64,000 nt of DNA, taken from NCBI RefSeq assembly GCF_040869045.1, contig NC_090322.1, forward strand, positions 191,021,477-191,085,476. The letters are read 5' to 3'. Made by a program: the position numbers and the translations under genes. This stretch comes from Eurosta solidaginis (Eukaryota > Arthropoda > Insecta > Diptera > Tephritidae). A model generated the notes under the pieces. It was not told the origin of the DNA and did no database searches. It worked only from the letters and a program-made list of their open reading frames with translations. Below, piece by piece: positions 23,763 through 36,945 of the stretch (position 1 is its first letter; each line of letters opens with the position of its first letter).

Positions 23763-25240
23763 TATTTATAAATTCAAGCGCATTAAGTTTCGTACAAGCA
23801 ACTGTCACAAATTATTCTTGAAAATGCTATTTCTATGTCGTACATCAATGGTGTAAATTAAATCGTTATACTTATATTTCCATTGACAAGTGCAACCACT
23901 ATTGGATCAACACATTTTCTTTTTGAAGTCTTTAGCACAACATTTGATTAATGTGTTTCAGGCAAGGTGCGGAGAACGCTCAAAATATGATCTCTCAAAC
24001 AACTTATCGCTCAATTAAAATTGAGTGCTTGACATTTCTCGCGAGTGAGAAATCGAAATTGCTTACGAATGAATAAACAATCTTTCACAAGCTCCAACAA
24101 TTTTCACAAACAAATACGAGCGACAAAACTTCTTTTTAAGAGTTGTGATTAGATTTTTCGGTATCGATCGTTATTTGCGAGCGTCCACTGTAAAACTCAA
24201 ACATTTTCTCGTTTTAAAAAGATCGATCGCGCGATCGATCGCGATCGTTCGTTTGAAAATCAATATGATGTAAAATAAACAATCTTTTAAATAATGGTGA
24301 GTTTTCCCTTGATAAGTTAAATGAAAAGGATATATTTTTTTATAAGTAATATGTGAAAAATTTAATTAATTAATTTTTAGATAAAATTTAAATAAATTGC
24401 AAAAATTTTTTTTAAATGTTCTCATACATTAAGCAGTAAAGGGTTATCCCCTCTTAACACAAAGCAAAGTTACTATTTTTGTATTGCGATCGTCTAGAGG
24501 AGTAGGTCCCAAGTACATACAAAATTATCATTAATGAGAAATTATACAAATGCATATACATATGTACATTGGGGTGGGTGTTGTTATAATGAAAAAGTTT
24601 TTCAAGGCATCTAAAAATATAGCCGTACCTATAAAATTCCAAATTTTTATTTGTTGTTTTATGTTTAGAAGTGTTTCATACCGACCTTATTTTTTCTATA
24701 CAAATATAAAAAGTGTGCGTTAGTCCCGGGCAAAGCAATATCAAAAAGAGTTTTCTCAATTATACCTACATAGTTAGTTTCGGTAGTTTCGCAAACATTC
24801 CGATGGTATTTCTGCGATGAAAAACTTAGACCCTGGACCAATCGCATGAAAAACTAAAATTTTGACAAACAGACGGAAAATTTTGATACTTATCGTGGTG
24901 AATACGAATGTCAGAATTTTCCCTAGCCAATGAGGCTAGGTAAAATATTCATAATCGCTAGGTAAAATATGACAATTACTTTTGTGTGCTCGTGCATACA
25001 TTTTGATGCAGAAATGCAAAAAATAATAGCTTCTCAAGCATCAACAAGCCATAAACATACGAAAAGAAGAAATGTATGTGAAGAGCGTGCGTAAAAAACT
25101 AAATGTAAGACAAAATAAATTTTTTGCACGCGGATTAGCACAGCTAAATTGAAAATTTTTCACCAAAATGGAAAATTTTTACACCTTATTTTTCCATTGA
25201 GTAAAATTTTATGGATTGACACACAACTTTATCAGCGAAA
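23763..25240. other. No gene seen; CGATCG-rich patch near 24000-24260
   Basis: No gene was supported. A patch at 23960-24260 holds phrases such as CTCAAAATATGATCTCTCA, CGGTATCGATCG and a 20-bp palindrome (24221-24240). Related phrases occur at 30190-30545. Around 24730 a short GTCCCGGGCAAAGCAATATC looks like a piece of the tRNA-derived SINE. Confidence 0.4.
24221..24240. repeat. Perfect 20-bp palindrome
   Basis: GATCGATCGCGCGATCGATC equals its own reverse complement and is followed by GCGATCG. It could form a cruciform or bind a dimeric factor. Confidence 0.9.
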
Positions 25241-25244
25241 ATTC

Positions 25245-25378
25245 ATTTGCTATGCAGATCCCGTTCTCAGTCCCGCCAATTTGTAGGTAGAATTGAAAAG
25301 AAGCACGACGCAAATTGGAAGAGAATCTCAATATAAATCTCCTCGGAGGTAAATCGAGCCAGGTATTTATTTTTTTTA
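25245..25378 (+). mobile_element. tRNA-derived SINE, 3' fragment
   Basis: The order TGCAGATCCCGTTCTCAGTC, CCGCCAATTTGTAGG, GACGCAAATTGGAAGAGAA, CTCCTCGGAGGTAAATCG, then a T-rich end matches the 3' half of the SINE family seen at 20455-20786 in the opposite orientation. The tRNA-like head is missing. Confidence 0.7.
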
Positions 25379-25524
25379 GCTATTCGGATGTCCTGAACTA
25401 TATTTTCACTATATAAAAGTAAAATAAAATTTGTTTGGCACACCCTAATATATATACATATATATAGATATGCTACCAATGTGAATATGCAAGCATACTT
25501 ATATGTATGATTCTAATATGTTTT

Positions 25525-28223
25525 TATACTCAGTTGAGCAGAGCTCACAGAGTATATTAAGTTTGATTGGATAACGGTTGGTTGTACATATATAAAGGAA
25601 TCGAGATAGATATAGACTTCCATATATCAAAATAATCAGGATCGAAAAAAAATTTGATTGAGCCATGTCCGTCCGTCCGTCCGTCCGTCCGTTAACACGA
25701 TAACTTGAGTAAATTTTGAGGTATCTTGATGAAATTTGGTATGCAGGTTCCTGAGTACACATCTCAGATCGCTATTTAAAATGAACGATATTGGACTATA
25801 ACCACGCCCACTTTTTCGATATCGAAAATTTCGAAAAACCGAAAAAGTGCGATAATTCATTACAAAAGACAGCTAAAGCGACGAAACTTGGTAGATGAGT
25901 TGAACTTATGACGCAGAATAGAAAACTAGTAAAATTTTGGACAATGGGCGTGGCACCGCCCACTTTTAAAAGAAGGTAATTTAAAAGTTTTGCAAGCTGT
26001 AATTTGGCAGTCGTTGAAGATATCTTGATGAAATTTGGCAGGAACGTTACTTCTATTACTATATGTACGCCTAATAAAAATTAGCAAAATCGGAGAAGGA
26101 CCACGCCCACTTTTAAAAAAAAAAATTTTTTTAAAGTAAAATTTTAACAAAAAATTTAATATCTTTACAGTATATAAGTAAATTATGTCAACATTCAACT
26201 CCAGTAATGATATGGTGCAACAAAATACAAAAATAAAAAAAAATTTCAAAATGGGCGTGGCTCCGCCTTTTTTCATTTAATTTGTCTAGGATACTTTTAA
26301 CGCCATAAGTCGAACAAAAATTAACCAATCCTTTTGAAATTTGGTAGCGGCATAGATTTTATGACGTTAACTGGTTTCTGTGAAAATGGGCGAAATCGGT
26401 TGATGCCACGCCCAGTTTTTATACACAGTCGTCCGTCTGTCCTTCCGCATGGCCGTTAACACGATAACTTGAGCAAAAATTGACATATCTTTAATGAACT
26501 TAGTTCACGTGCTTACTTGAACTCACTTTATCTTGGTATGAAAAATGAACGAAATCCGACTATGACCACGCCCACTTTTTCGATATCGAAAATTACGAAA
26601 AATGAAAAAATGCCATAATTCTATACCAAATACGAAAAAAAGCATGAAACATGGTAAGGTAATTGGATTGTTTTATTGACGCGAAATATAACTTTAGAAA
26701 AAACTTTATAAAATGGTTGTGACACCTACCATATTAAGTAGAAGAAAATGAAAAAGTTCTACAGGGCGAAATAAAAAACCCTTAAAATCTTGGCAGGTAT
26801 TACATATATAAATAAATTAGCTGTATCCAACAGATGATGTTCTGGGTCACCCTGGTCCACATTTTGGTCGATATCTGGAAAACGCCTTCACACCACTCCC
26901 TTTTAAAACTCTCATTAATACCTTTAATTTGATACCCATATCGTACAAACTCATTCTAGAGTCACCCCTGGTCCACCTTTATGGCGATATCTCGAAAAGG
27001 CGTCCACCTATAGAACTAAGCCCCACGCCCTTTTAAAATACTCATTAACACCTTTCATTTGATACCCATATAGTAAAAACATAATCTAAAGTCACCCCTG
27101 GTCCACCTTTATGGCGATATCTCGAAAAGGCGAACACCTATAGAACGAAGCCCCCTCCTTTTTAAAATACTCATTAACACCTTTCTTTTGATACCCATAT
27201 TGTACAACCAAATTCTAGGGTCACCCCTGCTCCACCTTTATGGCGATATCTCGAAACGGCGTCCACATATGGAACTAAGGATTACTCCCTTTTAAAATAC
27301 TCATAAACACCTTTCTTTTGATACCCATATTGTACAAACAAATTCTAGGGTTACCCCTGGTCCACCTTTATGGCGATCTATCGAAACCGCGTCCACCTAT
27401 GGAACTAAGGATTACTCCCTTTTAAAATACTCATTAGCACCTTTCATTTGATACCCATATCGTGCAAACGCGTTCTATATTCACCCCTGGTCCACCTTTA
27501 TGGCGATATCTCGAAAAGGCGACCACCTATACAGCAACCACCACTCCCTTTTAAAACCCTTATTAATACCTTTAATTTGATACCCATATCGTACAAACAT
27601 ATTCTAGAGTCACCCCTGGTCCACCTTTAGGGCGATATTTCGAAACGGCGTCCACCTATAGAACTAAGGCCCACTCCCTTTTAAAATACTCATTAACAAC
27701 TTTCGTTTGATGCCCATATTGTACAAACAAATTCTAGGGTCACCCCTGGTCCACCTTATGGCGATATCTCGAAACGGCGTCCACCTATGGAACTAAGGAT
27801 TACTCCCTTTTAAAATACTCATTAACACCTTTTTTTTGATACCCATATTGTACAAACAAATTCTAGGGTCACCCCTGGTCCACCTTTGTGGCGATATCTC
27901 AAAATGGCGTCCACCTATGGAACTAAGGATTACTCCCTTTTAAAATACTCATTAACACCTTTCATTTGAAACCCATATCGTACAAACGCATTCTAGAGTC
28001 AACCCTGATCCACCTTTATGGCTATATCCCTAAATGGCATCCACCTATAGAACTATGGCCCACTCCCTCATAAAATACTCTTTAACGCCTTTCATTTGAT
28101 ACACATTCCAGGGTTTCCCTCGGTTCATTTTCCTAAATGGTTATTTTCCCTTATGTTGTCACCATAGCTCTCAACTGGGTATGTAATGTTCGGTTACACC
28201 CGAACTTAACCTTCCTTACTTGT
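25525..28223 (+). mobile_element. HINE / DINE-1-like element, nearly complete
   Basis: This is a good reference copy. The 5' end is TATACTCAGTTGAGCAGAGC, followed by TCACAGAGTATATTAAG. (GTCC)n runs near 25665-25690. CCACGCCCACTTTTTCGAT with the ATCGAAAATT palindrome appears at about 25800 and again near 26570. GGGCGTGGCTCCGCC lies near 26255. A minisatellite of nine to ten units follows (26825-28110). The 3' end is CTCAACTGGGTATGTAATG, the GTTCGG/CCGAAC hairpin, then CCTTCCTTACTTGTT. The 5' CTCAGTTGAG and 3' CTCAACTGGG are subterminal inverted repeats. No protein is encoded; the replication proteins would come from an autonomous Helentron elsewhere. Confidence 0.88.
26825..28110 (+). repeat. 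130-bp minisatellite array, about 9-10 units
   Basis: CCACCTTTATGGCGATAT recurs at about 26968, 27098, 27230, 27362, 27494, 27622, 27752, 27880 and 28010, spaced 128-132 bases. Each unit also has CATTTGATACCCATATCGT, ACAAACACATTCTAGAGTC and TACTCATTAACACC. Confidence 0.85.
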
Positions 28224-28434
28224 TTTGAAATAAATTTATTTACCTAAAAATTTTCACGCAAATACTAACCCTTAAAACATTCTGCCTACTGTAGCTAACG
28301 TATACTATTCTCAAATGTAAATATCCGATTTAAAAAAACGTCTCACCATTAGCAGGTAGTTATATATTATGCATGTACATACATACATACACGAGTAAGT
28401 ATGGATGCAACGAATTATGATGACATCAAATGTA

Positions 28435-30143
28435 ACAAGTAAGGAAGGCTAAGTTTGTGTGTAACCGAACATTACATACTCAGCTGTGGAGGCAAAGTAA
28501 GGGAAAATCACCATGTTGTAAAAAGAACTTAGGGTAACCCTGGAATGTTTGTATGACATGTGTATCAAATGGAAGGTATTAAAGAGTATTTTAAGAGGGC
28601 GTGGGCCATAGTTCTATAGATGGAAGCCAATTAGGGATATCGCCATAAAGGTGGACCAGGCCTGACTCTAGAATTTGTTTGTACGATATGAGTATCAAAT
28701 GAAAGGTGTTAATGGGTATTTTAAAAGGGAGTGGGCCTTAGTTCTATAGGTGGACGCCTTTTCGAGGTATCGCAATAAAGGTGGACCAGGCGTGACTCTA
28801 GACTTTGTTTGTACGATATAGGTCAAATTAAAGGTATTAATGAGGGTTTTAAAAGGGAGTGGTGGTAGTTGTATAGGTGGTCGCCTTTTCGAGATATCGC
28901 CATAAAGGTGGACCAGGAGTGACTCTAGAATGCGTTTGTACAATATGGGTATCAAACGAAAGGCGTTAATGAGTATTTTAAAAGGGAGTGGCCCTTAGTT
29001 CTATAGGTGGACGCCTTTTCGAGGTATCGCAATAAAGGTGGACCAGGGGTGACTCTAGACTTTGTTTGTACGATATGGGTATCAAATGAAAGGTGTTAAT
29101 GAGTATTTTTAAAAGGGAGCGGGCCTTCATTCTATAGGTGGTCGCCTTTTCGAGATATCGCCATAAAGGTGGACCAGGGGTGACTGTAGAACCTATTTGT
29201 ACTATATTAGTATCAAATTAAAGGTATTAATGAGAGTTTTAAAAAGGAGTGGTGGTAGTTGTATATGTGAAAGCGTTTTCCAGATATCGACCAAAATGTG
29301 GAACAGGGTGACCCAGGACATCATCTGTTGGATACCGCTAATTTATTTATGTATGTAATACCTGCCAAGATTTGAAGGGTTTTTTATTTCGCCCTGCAGA
29401 ACTTTTTCATTTTCTTCTATTTAATATGGTAGGTGTCACAACCATTTTACAGAGTTTTTTCTAAAGTTATATTTCGCGTCAATAAACCAATACAATTACC
29501 ATGTTTCATCCCTCTTTTCGTATTTGGTATAGAATTATGGCATTTTTTTCATTTTTCGTAATTTTCGATATCGAAAAAGTGGGCGTGGTCATAGTCGGAT
29601 TTCGGCCATTTTTTACACCAATACAAAGTGAGTTCAGATAAGTTCGTGAACTGAGTTTAGTAAAGATATATCGATTTTTGCTCAAGTTATCGTGTTAAGG
29701 GCCGAGCGGAAGGACAGGCGATCGACTGCGTATAAAAACTGGGCGTGGCTTCAACCGATTTCACTCTTTTTCACAGAAAACAGTTATCGTCCTATAATCT
29801 AAGTACCTACCAAATTTTACAAATATTCGTAAATTTTTGTTCGCCTTATGGCATTAAAAGTATCATAGACAAATTACATGAAAAAGGGCGTAGCCACGCC
29901 CATTTTGAAACTTTCTTTTATTTTTGTATTTGGTTGCACCATATCATTACTGGAGTTGAATTTTGACATAATTTACTTATATACTGTAAAGATATTAAAT
30001 TTTTTGTTAAAAAAAAAATTTTTCGATCCTGATGATTTTGATATATGGAAGTCTATATCTATCGCGATTCCTTTATACCTGTACAACGAACCGTTATCCA
30101 ATCAAACTTAATATACTCTGTGAGCTCTGCTCAACTGAATATA
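28435..30143 (-). mobile_element. HINE / DINE-1-like element, internally deleted
   Basis: The plus strand starts with the reverse complement of the family 3' end (ACAAGTAAGGAAGGCTAAG, 28435) and contains about six minisatellite units (28560-29330). Near 30015 it jumps from the A-rich block directly to TTTCGATCCTGATGATTTTG, skipping the CCACGCCCAC/GTCC block present in other copies. It ends with the 5' terminus near 30143 (CTCAACTGAATATA). Confidence 0.85.
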
Positions 30144-30189
30144 AAAACAATCTACCACGTATATATAACTTTCTTTCGACTGATTAAAC

Positions 30190-30545
30190 TCAACTTTTTG
30201 CATCCGCAACGTAGGAAGAGCAATCGCGATGCTCAAAAATTCGATCTCTCACGATAAATGCTAAGTTCAACGAACGTTCGCAAAATATGTTTCGTAGTTG
30301 AGAGACCGCAGGCAATAATTTTGTGTATACACATCGAAAACGAACGAGCGTACAAAGTGATCGATCGCGGCGGAAAGGCTGCTGTGAAAAGTTGTTTATC
30401 TAGTCTCTCAAAAACGAAAAAGGTATAAATATATTGTTTTGCAATCGTTCGTCCTTATAAGTATTTATCGCGAGAAATCGCGAACGTAAAATGAGATAAT
30501 ACGAGCAAATCATGCTTTTGAGCAATCGCGATCGAATTTTTGCGC
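30190..30545. repeat. CGATCG-rich patch, possible MITE
   Basis: The left part has GATGCTCAAAAATTCGATC. The right end read on the other strand has GTTGCGCAAAAATTCGATC. This suggests 19-bp imperfect terminal inverted repeats around roughly 300 bases. The interior has GTGATCGATCGCGG and TCGCGAGAAATCGCGAA. Shared phrases with 23960-24260 suggest two copies of one family. Confidence 0.4.
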
Positions 30546-30631
30546 AACCTGCTTTCAGGAAATACGAAGCATGGACACCCTTCTGCTAGTCATGGATTCA
30601 AGTGAATAAATTTTTTTCTTCTGCTGTTAAT

Positions 30632-32903
30632 TATACTCAGTTGGCAGAGCTCACAGAGTATATTAAGTTTGATTGGATAATGGTTGGTTGTACAGGTATA
30701 AAGGAATCGAGATAGATATAGACTTCCATATATCAAAATCATCAGGATCGAAAAAAAATTTGATTGAGCCATGTCCGTCCGTCCGTTAACACGATAACTT
30801 GAGCACATTTTGAGGTATCTTGATGAAATTTGGTATGTATGTTCCTGAGCACTCATCTCAGATCGCTATTTAAAATGAACGATATCGGACTATAACCACG
30901 CCCACTTTTTCGATATCGAAAATTTCGAAAAACCGAAAAAGTGCAATAATTCATTACCAAAGACAGATAAAGCGACGAAACTTGGTAGATGGGTTGAGCT
31001 TATGACGCAGAATAGAAAATTAGTAAAATTTTGGACAATGGGCGTGGCACAGCCCACTTTTAAAAGAAGGTAATTTAAAACTTTCGCAAGCTGTAATTTG
31101 GCAGTCGTTGAAGATATCATGATGAAATTTGGCAGGAACGTTACTCCTATTACTATATGTACGCTTAATAAAAATTAGCGAAAACGCATAAGGACCACGC
31201 CCACTTTTAAAAAAAATTTTTTTCAAAAGTAAAATTTTAATAAAAAATTTAATATCTTTACAGTATATACGTAAATTATGTCAACATTCAACTCTAGTAA
31301 TGATATGGTGCAACAAAATACAAAAAATAAAGAAAATTTCAAAACGGACGTGGCTCCGCCCTTTTTCATTAAGTTTGTCTAGGATACTTTTAATGCCATA
31401 AGTCGAACAAAAATTTCCCAATCCTTTTGAAATTTGGTAGGGGCATAGATTTTATGACGATAACAGTTTTCTGTGAAAATGGGCGAAATCGGTTGAAGCC
31501 ACGCCCAGTTTTTATACGCAGTCGTCCGTCTGTCCTTCCGCATGGCCGTTAACATGATAACTTGTACATCGACATATCTTTAATGAACTTAGCTCACGTA
31601 CTTATCTGAACTCACTTTATCTTGGTATAAAAAATGAACGAAATCCGACTTTGACCACACCCACTTTTTCGATATCGAAAATTACGAAAAAGGAAAAAAA
31701 GCAATAATTCTATACCAAATACGAAAAAAGAGATGAAACATGGTAACTGGATTGGTTTATTGACGCGAAATATAACTTTAGAAAAAACTTTGTAAAATGG
31801 TTGTGACAGCTACCATATAAAGTAGAAGAAAATGAAAAAGTTCTGCAGGGCGAAATAAAACACCCTTGAAATCTTGGCAGGTATTATATATATGAATAAA
31901 TTAGCGGTATCCAACAGATGATGTTCTGGGTCACCCTGGTCCACATTTTGGTCCATATATGGAAAACGACTTCACATATACAACTACCACCACTCGCCAT
32001 AAACAAAGTCCAATTTTCACAACTATTCTGTAACAGATGTCGCAGTGCTGTGAATATCAATTGGCAAGAAACAGAATTGAAGTAGGAATAATGAAGACAA
32101 ACAAAAAACCGCTGTGATGGCTGAATGGTTATAGCAGCGGCGCCTAAACGTTGCCGATGAAGGAATTTAGCAGTTCCCGAAATGGATCTATACAACGAGC
32201 TTTGGCAGTTGTCTAAATTTTTTTTCTTTCTTCTATTCTAATTTAAAAAATTTTTCAATTAAGAAAAAATATATTATAACAATAATAATGATAAAATAAT
32301 TATTGTTAGGCCTTGAGCTCGATTCAAATTCGCCACAACTCCCTTTTAAAACTCTCATTAATACCTTTAATTTGATACCCATATCGTACAAACACATTTT
32401 AGAGTCACCCCTGGTCCACCTTTATGGCGATATTTCGAAACGGCATCCACCAATAGAACTAAGGCCCACTCCCTTTTAAAATACTAATTAACACCTTTCA
32501 TTTGATACCCATATTGTACAAACGCATTCTAGAGTCACCCGTGGTCCACCTTTATGGCGATATCTCGAAAAGGCGACCACCTATACAACTACCACCACTC
32601 CCTTTTAAAACCCTCATTAATACCTTTAATTTGATACCCATATCGTACAAACAAATTCTAGAGTCAACCCTGATCCACCTTTATGGCGATATCCCTAAAT
32701 GGCGTCCACCTATAGAACTATGGCCCACTCCCTCATAAAATACTCTTTAATGTCTTTCATTTGATACACATGTCATACAAACACATTCCAGGGTTTCCAT
32801 CGGTTAATTTTCCTACATGGTTATTTTCCCTTATGTTATCACCATAGCTCTCAACTGAGTATGTAATGTTCGATTACACCCGAACTTAACCTTCCTTACT
32901 TGT
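30632..32903 (+). mobile_element. HINE / DINE-1-like element with inserted SINE-like unit
   Basis: The 5' end is TATACTCAGTTGGCAGAGC, followed by a short GTCCGTCCGT tract near 30775. The A-rich middle is standard, with about four minisatellite units split by an insertion (31996-32332). The 3' end has the GTTCG hairpin and CCTTCCTTACTTGTT. Sequence similarity to the copy at 25525-28223 is high across the whole element. Confidence 0.87.
31996..32332. mobile_element. SINE-like insertion with 9-bp target duplication
   Basis: It interrupts the HINE phrase ACCACCACTCCCTTTT. CCACCACTC (31987-31995) and CCACAACTC (32333-32341) flank it, one mismatch. Inside are CCGCTGTGATGGCTGAATGG (A-box-like TGGCTGAATGG), CCCGAAATGGATCTAT, an AT-rich hairpin region, and GGCCTTGAGCTCGATTC. 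Homologous units lie at 52790-53150 and 57230-57660. On the minus strand the last two also show GGTTCGATTCGAG or GGTTCGAGTTCGG, which look like a tRNA B box, so orientation is not certain. Confidence 0.65.
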
Positions 32904-34550
32904 TAAACGTTAATTTAATTTTCCTAATATTTGCGTCATGAAAACTTTGATGGCTGATAGATAATATTTTGTCTATAAAATTCTTCGCCGTATTTATTTT
33001 GTATTTGAATGGCTGTGAAGATATAAAGTTTATGATGCGCCCAGAAGAGGTTGGTTTCGAGTGCCAATCCAATATTAGTTTATTATTGAGCCTGTGTATA
33101 CGTGTGTCTAGAAAGGGGATGTTGTTGTTTTCATTTGTTTTTCGATAGTTTTATAAACATTAAAAAAAATCGTATTTTTTCCATATAAAATTTGTTCAAA
33201 GTTTGAAAAATCTAAGAAAAAACTAAATTTTTTTGCTTTCGATTTTTATATTAATGAAAAAAATTTTTTTACACTTTTCGTGTATCAATAAAATTTAAAA
33301 AATTAGTTGATTTCGTTGTGCAGGCCTGGTCTAAGGTTGTAAAGCCTTCACATGATCATCGACACTTTACAGCCACCGCTTGGTGGATCATGTGCGACTC
33401 TCGCCTTCTCTTAATTTCCGATAATATTTTGGAAATAATTTTAGTATGTGTTTACAATATTTGTCTGAATAAATGTTACCGCCAAAGAAACTATTGAATT
33501 CTTCTCCGATTCAGAGCTATCTTCAAGGCAAATATATTATGATGTTCGTCAGTGCTACCTCACAAAAGTTCAATAGTTTAATTTAATTTAACCGGAAAAG
33601 AGGATTTTAGCTTCAGGAGGTGATAACCAAATAAATATGGGCGGCAGTCTCGAATCCAAGCAAAGTGCACTCTCCAAGTAAAAAAAAAAACTAACACTCA
33701 GTAAATTAATCCAAAAAGGGGAGAAGAGATCTAAAGGCTACAGTGCATCGCTGTTTGCAAAATATATACAAACTACAAGCTACATGTTTAGAAGATTTTG
33801 GTTTTGGTATGTGAGTACACGAGTGAATCAAAATAAAAATTTTGCCCACTTAAAATTTGTGAAAATTCAGTTGAAAAAAAATTCACAATTTCTTGAGAAC
33901 AGCCATGCATAAAAAAAATTTTTTTTTCTTAAATAAATTAAAATATTTGGCACTCACGTACAATTTTTACGAATGGCAACGCTTCTGGTAAAATCTAAAA
34001 ATAAAGAACATTATCAATACAAGCAATTGTGTACTTCGCCGCTGATATCAGGAAACGAATATCTGAAGAGCGTTGAATGAATATAAGAACTAAAAAATGA
34101 GCTTCGTAATATAATACCTGCACAAGAATTTTAGCTTTTGATTATTTCGTAGTTATACAGATATAAAAGGGACAGCAAAACAGTAAATCAAGTATTATGT
34201 ACTTTAATAAGAATCACATATAACACGTTTTAGATCAATTGGGATTACACATGACGAACATCGTTCATCACATTAATGAAATTTAATGAAACCTATACAA
34301 ACGAAAAGTAGAAATAAGAAAGAGAAGGCTATGAAATAGCAAAGCAGGTGAGACAAAAGTGAAAGCACCAAAAAGGTATGAGAACAACCAAATTGTAAAT
34401 GAGAAATTTAGGTAGGGCATAATATGACTGACATTTGATTTATGAGCTCATCTATCTTGTGGTTTATTCCTTCATTTGATGTCTGCAATTGTTGTATTTC
34501 GTTATCTGGAAAGGACACATTTTAACTTAGGCACATTCGCCTTTACAAAC
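32904..34550. other. No gene seen
   Basis: AT-rich sequence with long A and T runs (33170-33300). Near 33340-33400, CACATGATC and GATCATGTG form a short inverted pair. No gene or complete repeat was supported. Confidence 0.4.
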
Positions 34551-34559
34551 GTCGCTCAT

Positions 34560-34965
34560 TTATACATAACTATTTGTGAACATAAGAGTTGTGCATCTTA
34601 CTTCCAAAAAGGCGCACCAGTCGCTTCTTCGCTGGGTCAACTGACGCCAAATGGTCACACCAGGGAACTTAAATCATTTTCCACCTGTTTATTCCAGCGG
34701 ATTGGGAGTTGCGCCCTTCCTCTACTCCCATAGGCGGGTTCCGAAAAAATACGTTCTTAGCCGGAGCATTATCTTTCATTCGCATAACATGCTTTTGTCA
34801 GCGTAGACGCTGCGTTTTAATTCGCTGTACTATATTCGTGCCTGCACTAAATCCGTACAGCTCATCATTAACGTTTCTTCGGTACTCCTCACCCTCGCCG
34901 ACTCGTAGAATCGAAGAAATTTTTTCTCTTACACTTCCAGAGCCGCTTTATTCTACTCTATATAG
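34560..34965 (-). pseudogene. LINE ORF2 C-terminal remnant (RTE-like)
   Basis: On the minus strand, fragments read as the C-terminal part of an RTE-like LINE: a segment resembling NPPMGVEEGRNSQS and then WKMI and a stretch before AKKRLV, with the preceding VGEGEEYRRNVNDELYG-like segment in another frame. Equivalent segments are at 49640-50400 and 60190-61273. Stops and shifts show it is dead. Open frames on the plus strand here are shadows. Confidence 0.6.
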
Positions 34966-35625
34966 CATATCTTTACTAAATTTAGTTCACTTACTTATCT
35001 GAACTCACTTTATCTTGGTATTAAAAATGGGCGAAATCCGACTATGACCACGCCCACTTTTTCGATATCGAAAATTTCGAAAAATGAAAAAAATGCCATA
35101 ATTCTATACCACATACGAAAAAAGGGATGAAACATGATTGCATTGGTTTTTTTGACGCAAAATATAACTTTAGAAAAAACTTTGTAAAATCTGTGTGCCA
35201 CCTATCATATTAAGTAGAAGAAAATGAAAAATTTCTGCAGGGCGAAAACAAAAGCCCTTGGAATCATGTCAGGAATACTGTTCGTGGTATTATATATATA
35301 AATAAATTTGCGATACTTGACAGATGATGTTCTGGGTCACTCTGGTCCACATTTTGGTCGATATCTCGAAACGCCTTCACATATACAACTGAGGGCAACT
35401 CCCTTTTAAAACCCTCATTAATACCTTTAATTTGATACCCATATCGTACAAACACATTCAAGAGTCACCCCTAGCCCACTTTATGGTAATATCTCTAATA
35501 GGCGTCCACCTATAGAACAAATGCTTATTAACACCTTTCATTTGATACCCATATCGTACAAACACATTATAGAGTCACCTCTGGTCCACCTTTATGGCGA
35601 TATCTCGAAAAGGCGTCCACGCTTC
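34966..35625 (+). mobile_element. HINE / DINE-1-like element, middle fragment
   Basis: It starts mid-element at ATATCTTTACTAAATTTAG, has CCACGCCCACTTTTTCGAT near 35050 and TATATAAATAAATTTGCGATAC, and includes about two and a half minisatellite units. Both ends are cut off. It lies directly against the LINE remnant on its left. Confidence 0.8.
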
Positions 35626-36390
35626 TACACTATATAGCATGACGTGTACGATAACTGACTTGTAGGATGGGCGAATTCTTATGGGCGTATAAATGATTGT
35701 TTCTGAGTACTGTGACGATGTCGATTATAAAAGAACGCTCATCCATACTTTTTCTGAATTAGTTTCAACTCTTGCGATTTGTGAAGCACTACATACTTAG
35801 GCTCGGTTGGGAAAATATCCTATCAAAACCGAATTCATCAAAATATGACTTAGTACACTGAATAAAATGTATTAGCAGTAATTTTCTAAAAGCTGCTTCC
35901 AAAGGCGGAGTGCGAATAAAAATCAATAGATTATGAAGCGCAATATAAAATCGGAAACCAAATTATGATATGACATGGTCATATCATATCACATGATCAT
36001 TTGATTTCATACGATAAATAATTTCACAAAATGTGCAATGGTTTTCATGGGTGTTGCATACACAATAAACGAATAAGTATTTCAATATAGAAGTACATTT
36101 GCGCATCACAGCTTTAAAAACATTTTTCTAGCAAATACACACAGTTGTAAGTTTCGTTATTTTGTATATCGTAAGTTAATGTAGCAAGCCATGAGGTTTG
36201 CTTTTGTCTTACTACATTTTTATATTTTTTTTGTTTAAGTGCTTATATCTCTAATATTAGATACGAGAGCTGCCCTTATCCATGCTTAATTAGTAACATT
36301 GTCCCACTTTTCTTGGCGCTTGTAGTAAACTATGGTTATGTTTCCATAATCCGGCACAATAGCAGCTAAGTAAAGCTAAATTGAGGCAAC
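35626..36390. other. No gene seen; one 23-bp near-palindrome
   Basis: At 35965-35987, ATGATATGAC and GTCATATCAT form perfect 10-bp arms around ATG. Otherwise there is no supported feature. Confidence 0.5.
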
Positions 36391-36394
36391 TGGA

Positions 36395-36515
36395 AGGCAA
36401 TCCATATGTCCCGTCCCGCCAATTTGGAGTAAAAATTAAAAGGAGAACGACGCAAATTGGAAGAAAAGCTCGGCTGGGAGGCTATGGCGGCTTGCATTTT
36501 TAAAGAAAAAATTCA
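36395..36515 (+). mobile_element. tRNA-derived SINE, 3' fragment
   Basis: CCCGTCCCGCCAATTTGGAG, GAGAACGACGCAAATTGGAAG, AAAGCTCGGCTGGGAGG and an A-rich end match the 3' half of the SINE at 20455-20786. A separate head fragment in the other orientation (GAGCCCAGGATCTTCGGTGT, then GTGGCCG) lies at about 36755-36795. Confidence 0.7.
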
Positions 36516-36829
36516 AATATCAATGCTAATTTTAGGAGACTTATATTTAACTTGTACTTCGTGAGACTGAAATTGATCGTTCTACAAAACTGCATATTAA
36601 AACGAAATCTGAATAAATAAAAAATGAGTACAGAATGTGTACAGAAATTTAATGTTAAAGTAAAATGCAGATATCATACAGCTTTGTAAGAAAACACAAA
36701 ATGCATATCATTTTCACAAACAACAAAAAAGATATGAAATTGCTTTGCTCGTGGCGTGAGCCCAGGATCTTCGGTGTGGTGCAGCACAGTGGCCGTATAC
36801 TTAATCGTCCATATTTCTTCTTATTCTTG

Positions 36830-36945
36830 CCCACGTCTAATTCCCATTATCTCACACCCACTCCCACACCAAGTCCAACTCCCAATTCCACTGCGACTTG
36901 CACTGTCACTCTCACACTCGCTCTCACTCCCAATGCACCCCCCAC
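36830..36945. repeat. C-rich CACTCCCA/CTCACAC tract
   Basis: A short stretch with phrases such as CACACCCACTCCCACACC and GTCACTCTCACACTCGCTC. The frame through it (36665-37027) is Pro/Thr-rich because of the repeat and is not supported as a gene. Confidence 0.45.
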
